Origin: UBA4615 sp035628395
Lineage (GTDB): Bacteria > Pseudomonadota > Gammaproteobacteria > Burkholderiales > Burkholderiaceae_E
Assembly: GCA_035628395.1 (NCBI GenBank)
Contig: DASPJX010000204.1
Coordinates: forward strand, 7,883 to 71,882
Reading direction: 5' to 3'
Length of the DNA: 64,000 bases
Below the pieces are notes generated by a model. That model did no database searches, had not been told where the DNA came from, and saw nothing but the letters and a program-made list of their open reading frames with translations. Positions 52,080-62,439 of the stretch are shown here, one piece after another (position 1 is the first letter of the stretch; the number at the start of each line of letters is the position of its first letter). The position numbers and the translations under genes were made by a program.

Positions 52080-52622
52080 TCATCCGGGTCGGTCGCTCGC
52101 CGCGTGCGCGAACGCGCCGTTCCAGAAGAGCAGCGGCTCGCCGCCCGACTCGCGCGCGCATCGGCGCACGCGTCCGATGAACAGCACGTGGTCGCCGGCG
52201 CGCTGGTGACTCGCCAGTTCGCATTCGAACGCGGCGATCGCGCCGTCGATCAGCGGCACGCCGCCGATCCCCTCGCGCGTCGCCACGCCCTCGAAGCGGT
52301 CGTGGCCCGAGCGCGCGAATCGCCGCGCGAGCGCGACCTGGTCGGCGGCGAGCACGTTGATCGCGAAGTTCGGGCACGCCTCGAACGCGGACAGGCTCGC
52401 CGAGCGCAGCGACAGGCTCCAGAGCACCAGCGGCGGATCGAGCGACAGCGCGTTGAAGCTGTTGACCGTCAGGCCGGTCGGACGCGAGGCGGCGTCCAGC
52501 GTCGTGACGATCGTGACGCCGGTGGCGAACTGCCCGAGGCAGTCGCGCAGGTGGCGGGCATCGGGTGCCGGGTGTCGGTCGGACGCGGCGCGGTCCGGGG
52601 ACGGGGAAGCGTGGGCGGTCAT
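52080..52622 (-). CDS. Flavin reductase family protein (HpaC/StyB-like)
   Basis: 180 residues of the split-barrel FMN-binding family: FATGVTIVTTLDAASRPTGLTVNSF (the T/S flavin-binding loop) and the closing GDHVLFIGRVRR. Such proteins use NAD(P)H to supply reduced flavin to a monooxygenase. No partner oxygenase lies beside it. Divergent from the PLP enzyme gene. Confidence 0.87.
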   Translation of the reverse strand: MTAHASPSPDRAASDRHPAPDARHLRDCLGQFATGVTIVTTLDAASRPTGLTVNSFNALSLDPPLVLWSLSLRSASLSAFEACPNFAINVLAADQVALARRFARSGHDRFEGVATREGIGGVPLIDGAIAAFECELASHQRAGDHVLFIGRVRRCARESGGEPLLFWNGAFAHAASDRPG

Positions 52623-52729
52623 CGGCGGTCGGGAGGACCCGCGACCGTACCCGATCGGCCCGCGCGGCGCAACGCGGCCGCAGCGCCGCGAAGGGTCGTC
52701 CGGCGCGGCGCGCCGCGGGCGGTTTCGCG

Positions 52730-52735
52730 CACAAT
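52730..52735 (+). promoter_or_regulatory. -10 box of PLP-enzyme gene
   Basis: CACAAT, 27 nt before the ATG at 52763. No -35 consensus. Confidence 0.3.
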
Positions 52736-52762
52736 GAACGGGCCTCCCCGCCGCGAGCGACG

Positions 52763-53947
52763 ATGACCGATCCGCGCCCGACCCCGCATCCCGACACGCT
52801 GCTGCTGCACGCCGACGACCCGCTGCACGAGGGCGCGTCGATCACGCCGCCGATCCCGTGGTCGGCCACCTTCGTCGCCGAGGACGCCGACGACTTCGCG
52901 CGCATGGCCTCGCAGCCGATGCACCCGCGCTACTACACGCGCTACGGCAATCCGCTGCACGCCCGCGTCGCCGCGATCGTCGCCGGGCTCGAGGGCGCCG
53001 AGACCGGCCTCGTCACCGCGAGCGGCATGGGCGCGATCTCGACGCTCGCGCTCGGGCTGCTGCGCCAGGGCGACCGCGTCGTCGCGCAGCGCAACCACTA
53101 CATGGGCACGACGAAGCTGCTGTCGGAGCTGCTCGCGCGCTTCGGCGTCGTCGCCGAGTTCGTCGAGCAGACCGACACCGGCGCGTTCGAGCGCGCGCTC
53201 GCGACGCCCGCGGCGCTCGTGATGCTCGAGACGCCGACCAATCCCGACTGCAGCCTCACCGACCTCGCCGCCGTGTGCCGGCTCGCGCGCGACGCGGGCG
53301 CGACGATCGCGGTCGACAACACCTTCGCCACGCCGCTGAACCAGTCGCCGCTGGCGCTCGGCGCGCATCTCGTCGTGCACAGCGCGACCAAGTACCTCGG
53401 CGGCCATCACGACCTGACCGCGGGCGTCGTCGTCGGCGACGCGGCGACGATCGAGCGGCTCTGGTCGACGCAGATCGTGCTCGGCGCGACGCTCTCGCCG
53501 ATGGACGCGTGGCTGCTGCTGCGCGGCCTGCGCACGCTCGCGGTGCGCGTCGAGCGGATCAACGCGAGCGCGCTCGCGGTCGCGCGCGCGCTGGCGGCGC
53601 ATCCGGCGGTCGAGTCGGTGTCGTACCCGGGTCTCGAGAGCCATCCGCAGCACGCGGTGGCCCGGCGCCAGATGCGCGGCTTCGGCGGCGTGATGGGCGT
53701 GCGCCTGCGCACCGGCTACGCGGGCACCGCCCGCTTCGTGTCGGGGCTGTCGCTCGCGCAGCACGCGGTGAGCCTCGGCGGCGTCGAGTCGCTGGTCGTG
53801 CACGCGGCGGCGATGTGGGCCGGCACGCTCGACGACGCGCGGATGCGCGCCTCCGGGATCGAGCCCAACCTCGTCCGGCTGTCGGTCGGGCTCGAGCATC
53901 CCGACGACCTGATCGCCGACCTGCGCCGCGCGCTCGACGCCGTCTGA
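52763..53947 (+). CDS. metC: Cys/Met metabolism PLP-dependent enzyme (cystathionine beta-lyase-like)
   Basis: 394 residues, fold-type I PLP enzyme. The PLP lysine is in HSATKYLGGHHDLTAG, with ETPTNPDC (aspartate loop), YTRYGNPL (Tyr near the active site) and SLGGVESLV near the C-terminus. It most resembles cystathionine beta-lyases, but gamma-lyase or gamma-synthase activity cannot be told apart by eye, so the symbol is tentative. A weak SD precedes the ATG. The 248-bp stretch after it (53948-54195) is GC-rich and without a gene apart from the next promoter. Confidence 0.85.
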   Translation: MTDPRPTPHPDTLLLHADDPLHEGASITPPIPWSATFVAEDADDFARMASQPMHPRYYTRYGNPLHARVAAIVAGLEGAETGLVTASGMGAISTLALGLLRQGDRVVAQRNHYMGTTKLLSELLARFGVVAEFVEQTDTGAFERALATPAALVMLETPTNPDCSLTDLAAVCRLARDAGATIAVDNTFATPLNQSPLALGAHLVVHSATKYLGGHHDLTAGVVVGDAATIERLWSTQIVLGATLSPMDAWLLLRGLRTLAVRVERINASALAVARALAAHPAVESVSYPGLESHPQHAVARRQMRGFGGVMGVRLRTGYAGTARFVSGLSLAQHAVSLGGVESLVVHAAAMWAGTLDDARMRASGIEPNLVRLSVGLEHPDDLIADLRRALDAV

Positions 53948-54173
53948 CCGGCGGGGCCCGGCCGCGATCGGGGGTCCCGCCCGCCCGGGACGAGGACGCC
54001 GGCGCCGCGGCCGCGCGTCCGCGGCCACGCTCGCCCGCTCCCTCGACCGGGCGAGCCGGACGGTTTCCCGGCGGCCCGACGGCCGAGCCGCCGCCCCGCC
54101 CGGAACTGTCGGCGCGACGCCGCATCGCCGGCCCCCCGGGATCCCGTCACGGAGAAGCCCCCCGCTTTGCGGG

Positions 54174-54179
54174 TAGACT
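54174..54179 (+). promoter_or_regulatory. -10 box of S8 protease gene
   Basis: TAGACT, 16 nt before the ATG, right after a small CCCGC-TTT-GCGGG hairpin (54160-54172). Leader about 9 nt. Confidence 0.4.
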
Positions 54180-54195
54180 CGACGGGTTGGACCAC

Positions 54196-55863
54196 ATGGT
54201 GGAGCGTTCGATCTTGTTTCGCGCCAGGCCCGCTTCCGCGGGGCGTCGCAGCGTGTCCGCGACGCTCGCGGCCTGCGCCCTAGGATTCACCCTCGCGGGT
54301 TGCGGCGGGGGCGGCTCGCCCGCGGCCCCGGGGCCCGCGGCGGCGCCGAGCTGCGACCTCGCCTACACCGTCACCGATTCGCCGCTGCTGGCCGGTCTCG
54401 ACCCGCTGCTGGGCGAGCAGTGGCACCTGCGGAACACCGGGCAGAACGGCGGCACGCCGGGCGAGGACCTGCGCGCCCTCGACGTCTGGACGGCCTCGCC
54501 CCCGACCCGCGGCGAAGGCGTGCGCGTGGCGGTCATCGACGACGCGGTCGAGACCGTCCACCCCGACCTCGCCCCGAACGTCGTGCCGGGTGCGAGCTTC
54601 AGCTACCGCCCGTCCAGCCGCGGCAGCGCGCTGCCGCTGCCGTGCCGCGCCGAGCAGGACGACCACGGGACGGCGGTCGCCGGCCTGATCGCCGCGCGCG
54701 ACGGCAACGCGATCGGCGGCGCGGGCGTCGCGCCGCGCGCCGGCCTGGTCGGCCTCGACGCGCTGTCCACCTCGCTCGACGCCGACATCGCCGACGCGCT
54801 CGGCCGCGAGCGCGAGGTCAACGCCGTCTACAACAACAGCTGGGGCTCGATCGACAACGGCAAGCTGCACCCGGCCGAGGTCGCGTTCACGACCGCGATC
54901 GAGGACGGCCTGGGCACCGGCCGAGGCGGGCTCGGCTCGGTGTTCGTCTTCCCGGCGGGCAACGGCGGCTGCTACCTGCCCGAGGGCGGCAACGCCTCCA
55001 CCTGCCAGCGCGACAACGCCAACTTCGACGGCTACGTGAACAAGCGCGGCACGATCGCGGTCTGCGCCGTCGACGACACCGGCCGCCAGCCCTGGTACGG
55101 CGAGCCCGGCGCGAACGTGCTGGTCTGCGCGCCGTCGTCGGGCGACCGGCCGCAGCGCGTGACCACGACCGCGCTGAAGGGCGCGTACCGCAACGACTTC
55201 TCGGGCACCTCGGCGAGCACGCCGATGGTCTCGGGCGTCGTCGCGCTGATGCTGTCGGCGAAGCCGGAGCTGAGCTGGCGCGACGTGCGGCTGATCCTCG
55301 CCGAGACCGCGCGCCGCAACGACCCCGCCGACTCCGGCTGGACGCAGAGCCCGGCCTCCGGGCTGTGGTTCAACCACAAGTACGGATTCGGCGTGGCCGA
55401 CGCCCGGGCCGCGGTCGCCCGCGCCCGCACCTGGACCACGGTCGGCCGGCGCGACGACCTGCTGGTCTGCACCGCGAACGCGGCCGCCGGCCCGCGCCCG
55501 ATCGCCGACGCGGTCGGCAACGCGCCGGGCGCGCCGCTCGTCGACGCGGTCGCGGTCGCCGGCTGCGGGATCGGCAGGATCGAGTTCGTCGAGGTGATCC
55601 CCCGGCTCGCGCACGCCTACGCGGGCGACCTGCGGATCACGCTCGAGAGCCCGTCGAGCACGGTCAGCGAGCTCGCCGACACGCGGCTGTGCGGCGGCGC
55701 CGGCTCCGACCCCTGCGGCGCCTTCGAGGGCTGGACCTTCGGCTCGGTGCGCCACCTGAACGAACCCTCGAACGGCACCTGGCGGCTGACGGTCCAGGAT
55801 CGCCTGCCCGCCGACGTCGGCTCGCTGAACGGCTGGACGCTGCGCATCCATGGTCGCCCCTGA
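54196..55863 (+). CDS. S8 (subtilisin/kexin-like) serine protease, lipoprotein without prodomain
   Basis: 555 residues. The lipobox TLAGC (Cys about 36) predicts an outer-envelope lipoprotein. The catalytic triad is Asp in VAVIDDAVETVHPDL, His in DDHGTAVAG and Ser in FSGTSASTPMVSG. The C-terminal ~130 residues form a P/Homo-B domain ending GSLNGWTLRIHGRP, as in kexin-type proteases. The mature end starts directly with PLLGEQWHLRNTGQNGG. Most relatives have a prodomain before this point, but here only a short linker follows the lipidated Cys. The next gene, overlapping by 14 bp, encodes a prodomain-like protein. Confidence 0.92.
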   Translation: MVERSILFRARPASAGRRSVSATLAACALGFTLAGCGGGGSPAAPGPAAAPSCDLAYTVTDSPLLAGLDPLLGEQWHLRNTGQNGGTPGEDLRALDVWTASPPTRGEGVRVAVIDDAVETVHPDLAPNVVPGASFSYRPSSRGSALPLPCRAEQDDHGTAVAGLIAARDGNAIGGAGVAPRAGLVGLDALSTSLDADIADALGREREVNAVYNNSWGSIDNGKLHPAEVAFTTAIEDGLGTGRGGLGSVFVFPAGNGGCYLPEGGNASTCQRDNANFDGYVNKRGTIAVCAVDDTGRQPWYGEPGANVLVCAPSSGDRPQRVTTTALKGAYRNDFSGTSASTPMVSGVVALMLSAKPELSWRDVRLILAETARRNDPADSGWTQSPASGLWFNHKYGFGVADARAAVARARTWTTVGRRDDLLVCTANAAAGPRPIADAVGNAPGAPLVDAVAVAGCGIGRIEFVEVIPRLAHAYAGDLRITLESPSSTVSELADTRLCGGAGSDPCGAFEGWTFGSVRHLNEPSNGTWRLTVQDRLPADVGSLNGWTLRIHGRP

Positions 55864-56425
55864 ACCGCTCCGACTCCCGGTCGCGCGCCTCGCGGCCTGC
55901 GCGGCGCTCGCGTTCGCCGCGGCCGCCGGCGCGACCGAGCCGCCGCGCCCCGCCGCCGGGCCCGGGGTCCCCGCGGCCAAGCACGCCCGCGTCGAGACCA
56001 AGGCGCTCGCCGCCCCGCTCGCGTGGCACGACGGCACCGCCTGGCGCGCGCTGCGCGTCGACCCGTCGCTCGAGGCCGACTTCGCGCCCGGCGCCGGCGC
56101 CCCGGGCGATCCGCTGCGGCCGGCCGGTGCGACGCCGAAGTCGGCCGGGGCGTTCGGCTCGCCGGTGCTGGTCGACGAGTCGGGTCGGCTGCGCGCGCTG
56201 CCGGGCGGCGCGATCGTCGTGCTGCGCGCGCCGCTCGAGGACGCGGCCGCGCGCGCGCTGATCGCCTCGGCGGGCGCCGTGCCGGCCCGCCGGCTCGGCG
56301 AGACCGCCTGGCTCGTCGAGTCGCCGGCCGGCCTCGCGTCGCTCGAGCTCGCGAACCGGCTGCACGCGAGCGGCCGCTTCGCCGCGGCCCAGCCCAACTG
56401 GTGGGTGCGGCGCACCCGCAAGTAG
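55850..56425 (+). CDS. Stand-alone protease prodomain/inhibitor-like secreted protein
   Basis: 191 residues. Signal peptide (AACAALAFAAAAGA), an unrecognised middle region, and a C-terminal part (about 120-186). That part reads like the fervidolysin/I9-type prodomain of subtilases: GGAIVVLRAPLEDAAARALI, then AWLVESPAGLASLELANRL and the closing AAAQPNWW, corresponding to the usual AEPN(Y/F) end of such prodomains. It begins inside the last codons of the S8 protease gene. It probably acts in trans as an intramolecular-chaperone substitute and/or inhibitor of that protease. The assignment is by pattern, not by search. Confidence 0.7.
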   Translation: MVAPEPLRLPVARLAACAALAFAAAAGATEPPRPAAGPGVPAAKHARVETKALAAPLAWHDGTAWRALRVDPSLEADFAPGAGAPGDPLRPAGATPKSAGAFGSPVLVDESGRLRALPGGAIVVLRAPLEDAAARALIASAGAVPARRLGETAWLVESPAGLASLELANRLHASGRFAAAQPNWWVRRTRK

Positions 56426-56465
56426 GCGCGGCGCCCGCCCCGCTGGGGCGCTCCGGCGCGGGGCA

Positions 56466-56471
56466 TACAAT
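56466..56471 (+). promoter_or_regulatory. -10 box of pepN
   Basis: TACAAT, 31 nt before the pepN ATG; start point about 56478. No -35 consensus. Confidence 0.4.
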
Positions 56472-56502
56472 CGGCGGTCCTCTCCCGCGACCCCGATACT
56501 CC

Positions 56503-59169
56503 ATGCGCACCGACCAGCCGGTCACCGTCCGACGTCTCGACTACACGCCCCCGGTCCACCGGATCGAGCGCATCGCGCTCCGCTTCGAGCTCGACCCGGC
56601 GCGCACGCTCGTGACCGCGACGCTCGAGGTGCGCCGGCGCGACGACGCGCCCGCCGACGCGCCGCTGCGCCTCGACGGCGAGGCGCTCGAGCTCGTGTCG
56701 GCCGCGATCGACGGCACGCCGGTGCCCGCCGACCGGCTGCACGTCGAGCCCGACGGGCTGCGCATCGACGGCGTGCCGGCGGCGTTCGTGCTGACCACCG
56801 TCGTCGCGATCTCGCCCGAGGCGAACACCGAGCTGACCGGGCTCTACGTGTCGAACGGCAACTTCTTCACGCAGTGCGAGGCGCAGGGCTTCCGGCGGAT
56901 CACCTACTTCCCCGACCGGCCGGACGTGATGTCGCGCTACGAGGTCGAGCTCGTCGGCGACGCGGCGCGCTTCCCGGTGCTGCTGTCGAACGGCAACCTG
57001 GTCGACTCGGGCACGCTGCCCGGCGGCCGCCACTTCGCGCGCTGGGTCGATCCGTACCCGAAGCCCTGCTACCTGTTCGCGCTGGTCGCCGGCACGCTGG
57101 TCGCGCGCGAGGAGCGGCTCGTCACGAAGTCGGGGCGCGACGCGCTGCTGCAGGTCTGGGTCGAGCCCGGGCAGCTCGACCGCACCGAGCACGCGATGCG
57201 CTCGCTGGTGCGCTCGATCCGCTGGGACGAGGAGCGCTACGGGCTGGAGCTCGACCTCGACCGATTCATGATCGTCGCGGTCGGCGACTTCAACATGGGG
57301 GCGATGGAGAACAAGGGGCTGAACATCTTCAACACGAAGTACGTGTTCGCCCATCCGCGGATCGCGACCGACACCGACTTCGCGAACGTCGAGTCGGTCG
57401 TCGCGCACGAGTACTTCCACAACTGGACCGGCAACCGCGTCACCTGCCGCGACTGGTTCCAGCTGACGCTGAAGGAGGGCCTGACGGTCTTCCGCGACCA
57501 GGAGTTCTCGGCCGACATGCTCGCGGCGGCGTGCCCCGACGAGGCCTCGGCGCGCAGCGCGCGCGCGGTCAAGCGGATCGACGACGTGCGCGTGCTGCGC
57601 GGCGTGCAGTTCGCCGAGGACGCGGGCCCGATGGCGCATCCGATCCGCCCGGACAGCTACCAGGCGATCGACAACTTCTACACCGTCACCGTCTACGAGA
57701 AGGGCGCCGAGGTCATCCGGATGCTCCAGACCCTGGTGGGCCGCGAGGGCTTCGCGAAGGGTCTCGCGCTCTACTTCGAGCGGCACGACGGCCAGGCGGT
57801 GACCTGCGACGACTTCGTCCGCGCGATCGCCGACGCGAACGGCCGCGACCTCGGGCAGTTCGGCCGCTGGTACTCGCAGGCCGGCACGCCGCGGCTGCGC
57901 GCAGAGCACCGGTTCGACGCCGGCGCGCGCCGCTGGACGCTGACGCTGACCCAGACGTGCCCCCCGACGCCCGGGCAGCCGCGCAAGCTGCCCTTCCACG
58001 TCCCGGTGGCGGTGGGCCTGCTCGGCTCCGACGGCCGCGAGCTGATGCACGCGATGCTCGAGCTCGTCGAGCCGTCGCAGACCTTCGTGTTCGAGGGCAT
58101 CGACCCGGCGCCGGGCCCCGACGGCCGGCGCTTCGTCGTCCCGTCGCTGCTGCGCGACTTCTCAGCGCCGGTGGTGCTCGAGCACGAGACCGACGACGAG
58201 TCGCTCGCGTTCCAGCTCGCGCACGACACCGATCCGTTCAACCGCTGGGAGGCCTCGCAGCGCCTCGCGGTGTCGGCGATCCTGCGCACGATCGGCGGCG
58301 CGCCCGCCGCGCGCGCGGCCGCGCCGCTCGCCGCCGCGCTCGACGCGGCGCTCGCCGACGACGCGCTCGATCCGGCGCTGCGCGAGCAGCTGATCGGGCT
58401 GCCGTCGGAGGGCTTCGTCGCGGAGCAGCTGCCGGTGGTCGACCCGGCGGCGCTGCGCGCCGCGCGCAACGCGGTGCGCGACGCGCTCGGCGCGGCGCTC
58501 GCCGGGCGGCTGCGCGCCACCTTCGACGCGATGCTCGACGAGGGCCCCTACTCGCCCGACCCGGTCGCGGCCGGCCGGCGCGGCCTGCGCAACGCCGCGC
58601 TCGGCCTGATGGTCGAGGCCGGCGTGCCCGGCGCCGACGCGCTCGCCGTCGAGCGGATCGCGCGCACCGACAACATGACCGACCGCCTCGGCGCGCTGTC
58701 GGCGCTCGCGATGTCGCGCTCGCCGCTGCGCGAGGACGCGCTCGCCGCGTACGCGACCGAGTTCGCCGACGAGCCGCTCGCGCTCGACAAGTGGTTCATG
58801 CTGCAGGCGACGATGCACCGCCAGCCGGGCGACGCGCCGGTGGTCGAGCGCGTGCGCCGGCTGATGTCGCACCCGGCGTTCTCGCTGCGCAACCCGAACA
58901 AGGTGCGCGCGCTGCTCACCGCGTTCTGCGGCGGCAACCTCGCCGAGTTCCACGCGGCCGACGGCTCGGGCTACGCGTTCTGGGTCGAGCAGGTGCTCGC
59001 GCTCGACGCGCTGAACCCGCAGGTCGCCGCGCGGCTCTCGCGCGCCACCGACCGCTGGCGCAAGTTCGACCCGGCCCGCCAGTCGGCGATGCGCGCGGCG
59101 CTCGAGCGCGTGCGCGCCGCGGCGCGCTCGCCCGACGTGCTCGAGGTGGTCGGCAAGGCGCTCGCCTGA
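56503..59169 (+). CDS. pepN: Aminopeptidase N (M1 family)
   Basis: 888 residues, the full PepN length. Substrate motif GAMENKGLN, zinc site HEYFHNWTGNR with the downstream Glu in LKEGLTVFRDQE, and the long helical C-terminal domain typical of bacterial PepN. Cytosolic zinc aminopeptidase with broad specificity. ATG 56503 is supported by MRTDQPVTVRRLDYTPP near the usual start. The last codons lie in a 36-bp direct repeat. Confidence 0.97.
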   Translation: MRTDQPVTVRRLDYTPPVHRIERIALRFELDPARTLVTATLEVRRRDDAPADAPLRLDGEALELVSAAIDGTPVPADRLHVEPDGLRIDGVPAAFVLTTVVAISPEANTELTGLYVSNGNFFTQCEAQGFRRITYFPDRPDVMSRYEVELVGDAARFPVLLSNGNLVDSGTLPGGRHFARWVDPYPKPCYLFALVAGTLVAREERLVTKSGRDALLQVWVEPGQLDRTEHAMRSLVRSIRWDEERYGLELDLDRFMIVAVGDFNMGAMENKGLNIFNTKYVFAHPRIATDTDFANVESVVAHEYFHNWTGNRVTCRDWFQLTLKEGLTVFRDQEFSADMLAAACPDEASARSARAVKRIDDVRVLRGVQFAEDAGPMAHPIRPDSYQAIDNFYTVTVYEKGAEVIRMLQTLVGREGFAKGLALYFERHDGQAVTCDDFVRAIADANGRDLGQFGRWYSQAGTPRLRAEHRFDAGARRWTLTLTQTCPPTPGQPRKLPFHVPVAVGLLGSDGRELMHAMLELVEPSQTFVFEGIDPAPGPDGRRFVVPSLLRDFSAPVVLEHETDDESLAFQLAHDTDPFNRWEASQRLAVSAILRTIGGAPAARAAAPLAAALDAALADDALDPALREQLIGLPSEGFVAEQLPVVDPAALRAARNAVRDALGAALAGRLRATFDAMLDEGPYSPDPVAAGRRGLRNAALGLMVEAGVPGADALAVERIARTDNMTDRLGALSALAMSRSPLREDALAAYATEFADEPLALDKWFMLQATMHRQPGDAPVVERVRRLMSHPAFSLRNPNKVRALLTAFCGGNLAEFHAADGSGYAFWVEQVLALDALNPQVAARLSRATDRWRKFDPARQSAMRAALERVRAAARSPDVLEVVGKALA

Positions 59170-59229
59170 GCGTCGGCGATCTCCGGCTCGGAGGCGCTCG
59201 CCCGAGCGTCGGCGGGCTTCGCCTCGGAG
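59158..59229 (+). repeat. 36-bp direct repeat spanning the pepN stop
   Basis: Two adjacent copies (59158-59193 and 59194-59229), differing at only a few positions. In copy 1 the TGA stop of pepN is read; in copy 2 the same triplet is CGA. Looks like a small tandem duplication of the gene end. Confidence 0.65.
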
Positions 59230-59249
59230 GCGCGCGCCGCCCGTCCGGA

Positions 59250-59269
59250 CGGGGCGCGGAAGCGCCCCG
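59250..59269 (+). terminator. Stem-loop after pepN
   Basis: CGGGGCG-CGGAAG-CGCCCCG hairpin (7-bp stem), with CCGG flanking arms. No T-run follows, so a weak or Rho-dependent site. Confidence 0.35.
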
Positions 59270-59343
59270 CCGGTTCGCCTCGGCCGGGCGTGCGCGCCCG
59301 CCGCGCCGTGTCGGGCGTCACCGTCCCGACGGCCCGGCTTTGC

Positions 59344-59349
59344 GATAAT
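59344..59349 (+). promoter_or_regulatory. -10 box of fbp
   Basis: GATAAT, 34 nt before the fbp ATG; SD CCGGAGAG lies between. No -35 consensus. Confidence 0.4.
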
Positions 59350-59383
59350 CCGCGGTCGTCGACCGATCTCCGGAGAGCCCGAG

Positions 59384-60388
<1,005 letters not shown>

Positions 60389-60406
60389 GCGGCCCGTCGG
60401 GCCGGC

Positions 60407-61018
60407 TCAGTACAGCGTCGTCCTGACCCGCTCGGCGAGCCCCGCGTCGTAGTCGGCGCCGCCCACGCGCCCGTCGCTCGCCTGCGCGAGCATCGCGCCG
60501 GGCGTCGGCAGCCCGGCCGGACGCGCCGACGTGTCCCACAGCCCCGCGCGCACGACCGCGCGCGAGCACTGGAAGAACACCGTCTCGATCGCGACGACGA
60601 TCACGCTGCGCGGCGCGCGTCCGTCCACCGCGAACGACGCGCACAGCGCCTCGTCGAGCGAGATCCGCGCGGTGCCGCGCACGCGCAGCGTCTCGCCCAG
60701 GCCCGGCACGACGAACAGCAGGCCGAGCCTCGGATCGAGCGTCAGGTTGCGCAGCGTGTCGAGGCGGTTGTTGCCGCGCCGGTCGGGCATCAGCAGCGTG
60801 CGGTCGTCGGCGACCCGCACGAAGCCCGGCGCGTCCCCGCGCGGCGAGCAGTCGGGCCCGTCGGGCCCGACGGTGGCGAGCAGCACGAACGGCGAGGCCT
60901 CGACGAGCGCCCGGTACGCGGGCGTCAGCCGATCGGTCTCCTTGGCGATCGACGCGGGCGACGGCTCGCCGTACAGCGCGTCGAGCTCGGCGGTCGTCGT
61001 GACGAAGGATCCGTCCAC
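60407..61018 (-). CDS. PPOX-class FMN-dependent flavoprotein (MSMEG_1061-like)
   Basis: 203 residues of the pyridoxamine-phosphate-oxidase-like split barrel: PFVLLATVGPDGPDCSPRGDAPGFV, LTLDPRLGLLFVVPGLGETLRV and a C-terminal FFQCSRAVVRAGLW segment. Likely an FMN- or F420-type reductase of unknown substrate. GTG 61018 is chosen because GAGGAGA lies a few nt upstream; the frame remains open for 28 more codons without a ribosome-binding site. Confidence 0.85.
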   Translation of the reverse strand: MDGSFVTTTAELDALYGEPSPASIAKETDRLTPAYRALVEASPFVLLATVGPDGPDCSPRGDAPGFVRVADDRTLLMPDRRGNNRLDTLRNLTLDPRLGLLFVVPGLGETLRVRGTARISLDEALCASFAVDGRAPRSVIVVAIETVFFQCSRAVVRAGLWDTSARPAGLPTPGAMLAQASDGRVGGADYDAGLAERVRTTLY

Positions 61019-61216
61019 GGGGTCTCCTCGAACCGGCCGCGACGCGGCCGCTGGAGCGACACGATACCGCGGATGCGGCACCCGGGCCGCGTCGGCGATC
61101 ACCGCGGGCCGGCCGGACGGCCCGGCCCGATCCGGAATGCACCGGTCACCGCGACGCCTGCGCGACGACGCGCCGAGGGCCTAGGATGGGAGGTCGCCGA
61201 GTCCACGGGAGTCGAC

Positions 61217-62302
61217 ATGCCCGCGCACGTTGCCCAGGAGGTCCGGTTCTGCAGCAGCCGGGACGGCACCCGCATCGCCTACGCGCGCACCGGACGGGGC
61301 GTGCCGATCGTCAGGGCCGCGCACTGGCTCACGCACGTGGAGCACGAGCTCGAGTCCGGCGTCTGGCGGCCCTGGATCGCCGAGCTGTCCCGGGTCGGCC
61401 AGCTGCTGCGCTACGACGAACGCGGCTGCGGCCTGTCGGATCGCGACGTCGCCGACGTGGGGCTGGACGCTCACGTCGCCGACCTGGAAGCGGTCGTCGA
61501 CGCCGCCGGGCTGGATCGGTTCGTGCTGCTCGCGCTGTCCCAGGGCGGCGCGATCGCGGCCACCTACGCCGCCCGACACCCCGAGCGCGTCTCGCACCTC
61601 GTGATGCTCGGGGCGTTCGTGCGGGGGACGCTGCGCCGGGACGTGCCCGAGGCGGCGAAGGAGGCCGCGCGGCTGTCGATCGGGCTGGTGCGCGTGGGCT
61701 GGGGTCAGGCGAATCCGGCGTTCAACCAGATGTTCACCACGCAGTTCATGCCGGACGCCCCGGCGGCGCTGCAGCGGACCTTCAACGAGATGCAGCGGCT
61801 GTGCACCTCCCCCGAGCAGGCGAGCCGGCTGCTGGGCGCGACGCTCGAGTTCGATGCGACCGCGGAGCTCGGCCGGATCCGCGCCCCGACGCTCGTCTTC
61901 CATTCGCGCGACGACGGTCGCGTGCCGTTCGAGGAGGGTCGCACGATCGCCGCCGGCATTCCCGGGGCCCGCCTGGTGCCGCTCGAGAGCCGCAACCACG
62001 CGCTGCTCGACGGCGAACCGGCCTGGACGCACTTCTTCGAGGAGCTGCGCGGCTTCCTGGTTCCGGCGAGCGGGAGTGCTCCGCTCGAGGCGTTCGCGTC
62101 CCTGACGGCCAAGGAACGCGAGCTCCTCGATCATCTGGCCCGCGGACTCGACAACGCGCAGCTCGCCGCGCGGATGGGGCTGGCCGAGAAGACGGTCCGC
62201 AACACCGTCGTCCGGATCCTCGACAAGCTGCAGGTGGAGACCCGGGCGCAGGCGATCGTGCGGGCCCGGGAGGCGGGCTTCGGCCAGCGCGCCCCGAGAT
62301 AG
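61217..62302 (+). CDS. Alpha/beta-hydrolase fused to LuxR-type DNA-binding domain
   Basis: 361 residues. Residues about 10-280 are an alpha/beta hydrolase with nucleophile Ser in LALSQGGAIAATYA, Asp in HSRDDGRVP and His in ESRNHALLDG. Residues about 295-355 are a LuxR/GerE helix-turn-helix: LTAKERELLDHLARGLDNAQ and LAEKTVRNTVVRILDKLQVE. It is probably a transcription factor whose sensory domain is a hydrolase that may bind or cleave its ligand. The triad looks complete, so catalysis is possible. A small ORF 138 bp downstream is a possible target. Confidence 0.88.
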   Translation: MPAHVAQEVRFCSSRDGTRIAYARTGRGVPIVRAAHWLTHVEHELESGVWRPWIAELSRVGQLLRYDERGCGLSDRDVADVGLDAHVADLEAVVDAAGLDRFVLLALSQGGAIAATYAARHPERVSHLVMLGAFVRGTLRRDVPEAAKEAARLSIGLVRVGWGQANPAFNQMFTTQFMPDAPAALQRTFNEMQRLCTSPEQASRLLGATLEFDATAELGRIRAPTLVFHSRDDGRVPFEEGRTIAAGIPGARLVPLESRNHALLDGEPAWTHFFEELRGFLVPASGSAPLEAFASLTAKERELLDHLARGLDNAQLAARMGLAEKTVRNTVVRILDKLQVETRAQAIVRAREAGFGQRAPR

Positions 62303-62439
62303 GGCGATCGGCGGGACGGATGTCCCCGGTCCGGACGCACCGGGCCTCGCGATCGGGACACGGGTCCCGGGGACGGCGGCGGGCGGTCCGCTCCAATGGT
62401 GTCCACGGTCGCGTCGCGACCCGCACCGAGGAGCGAACC

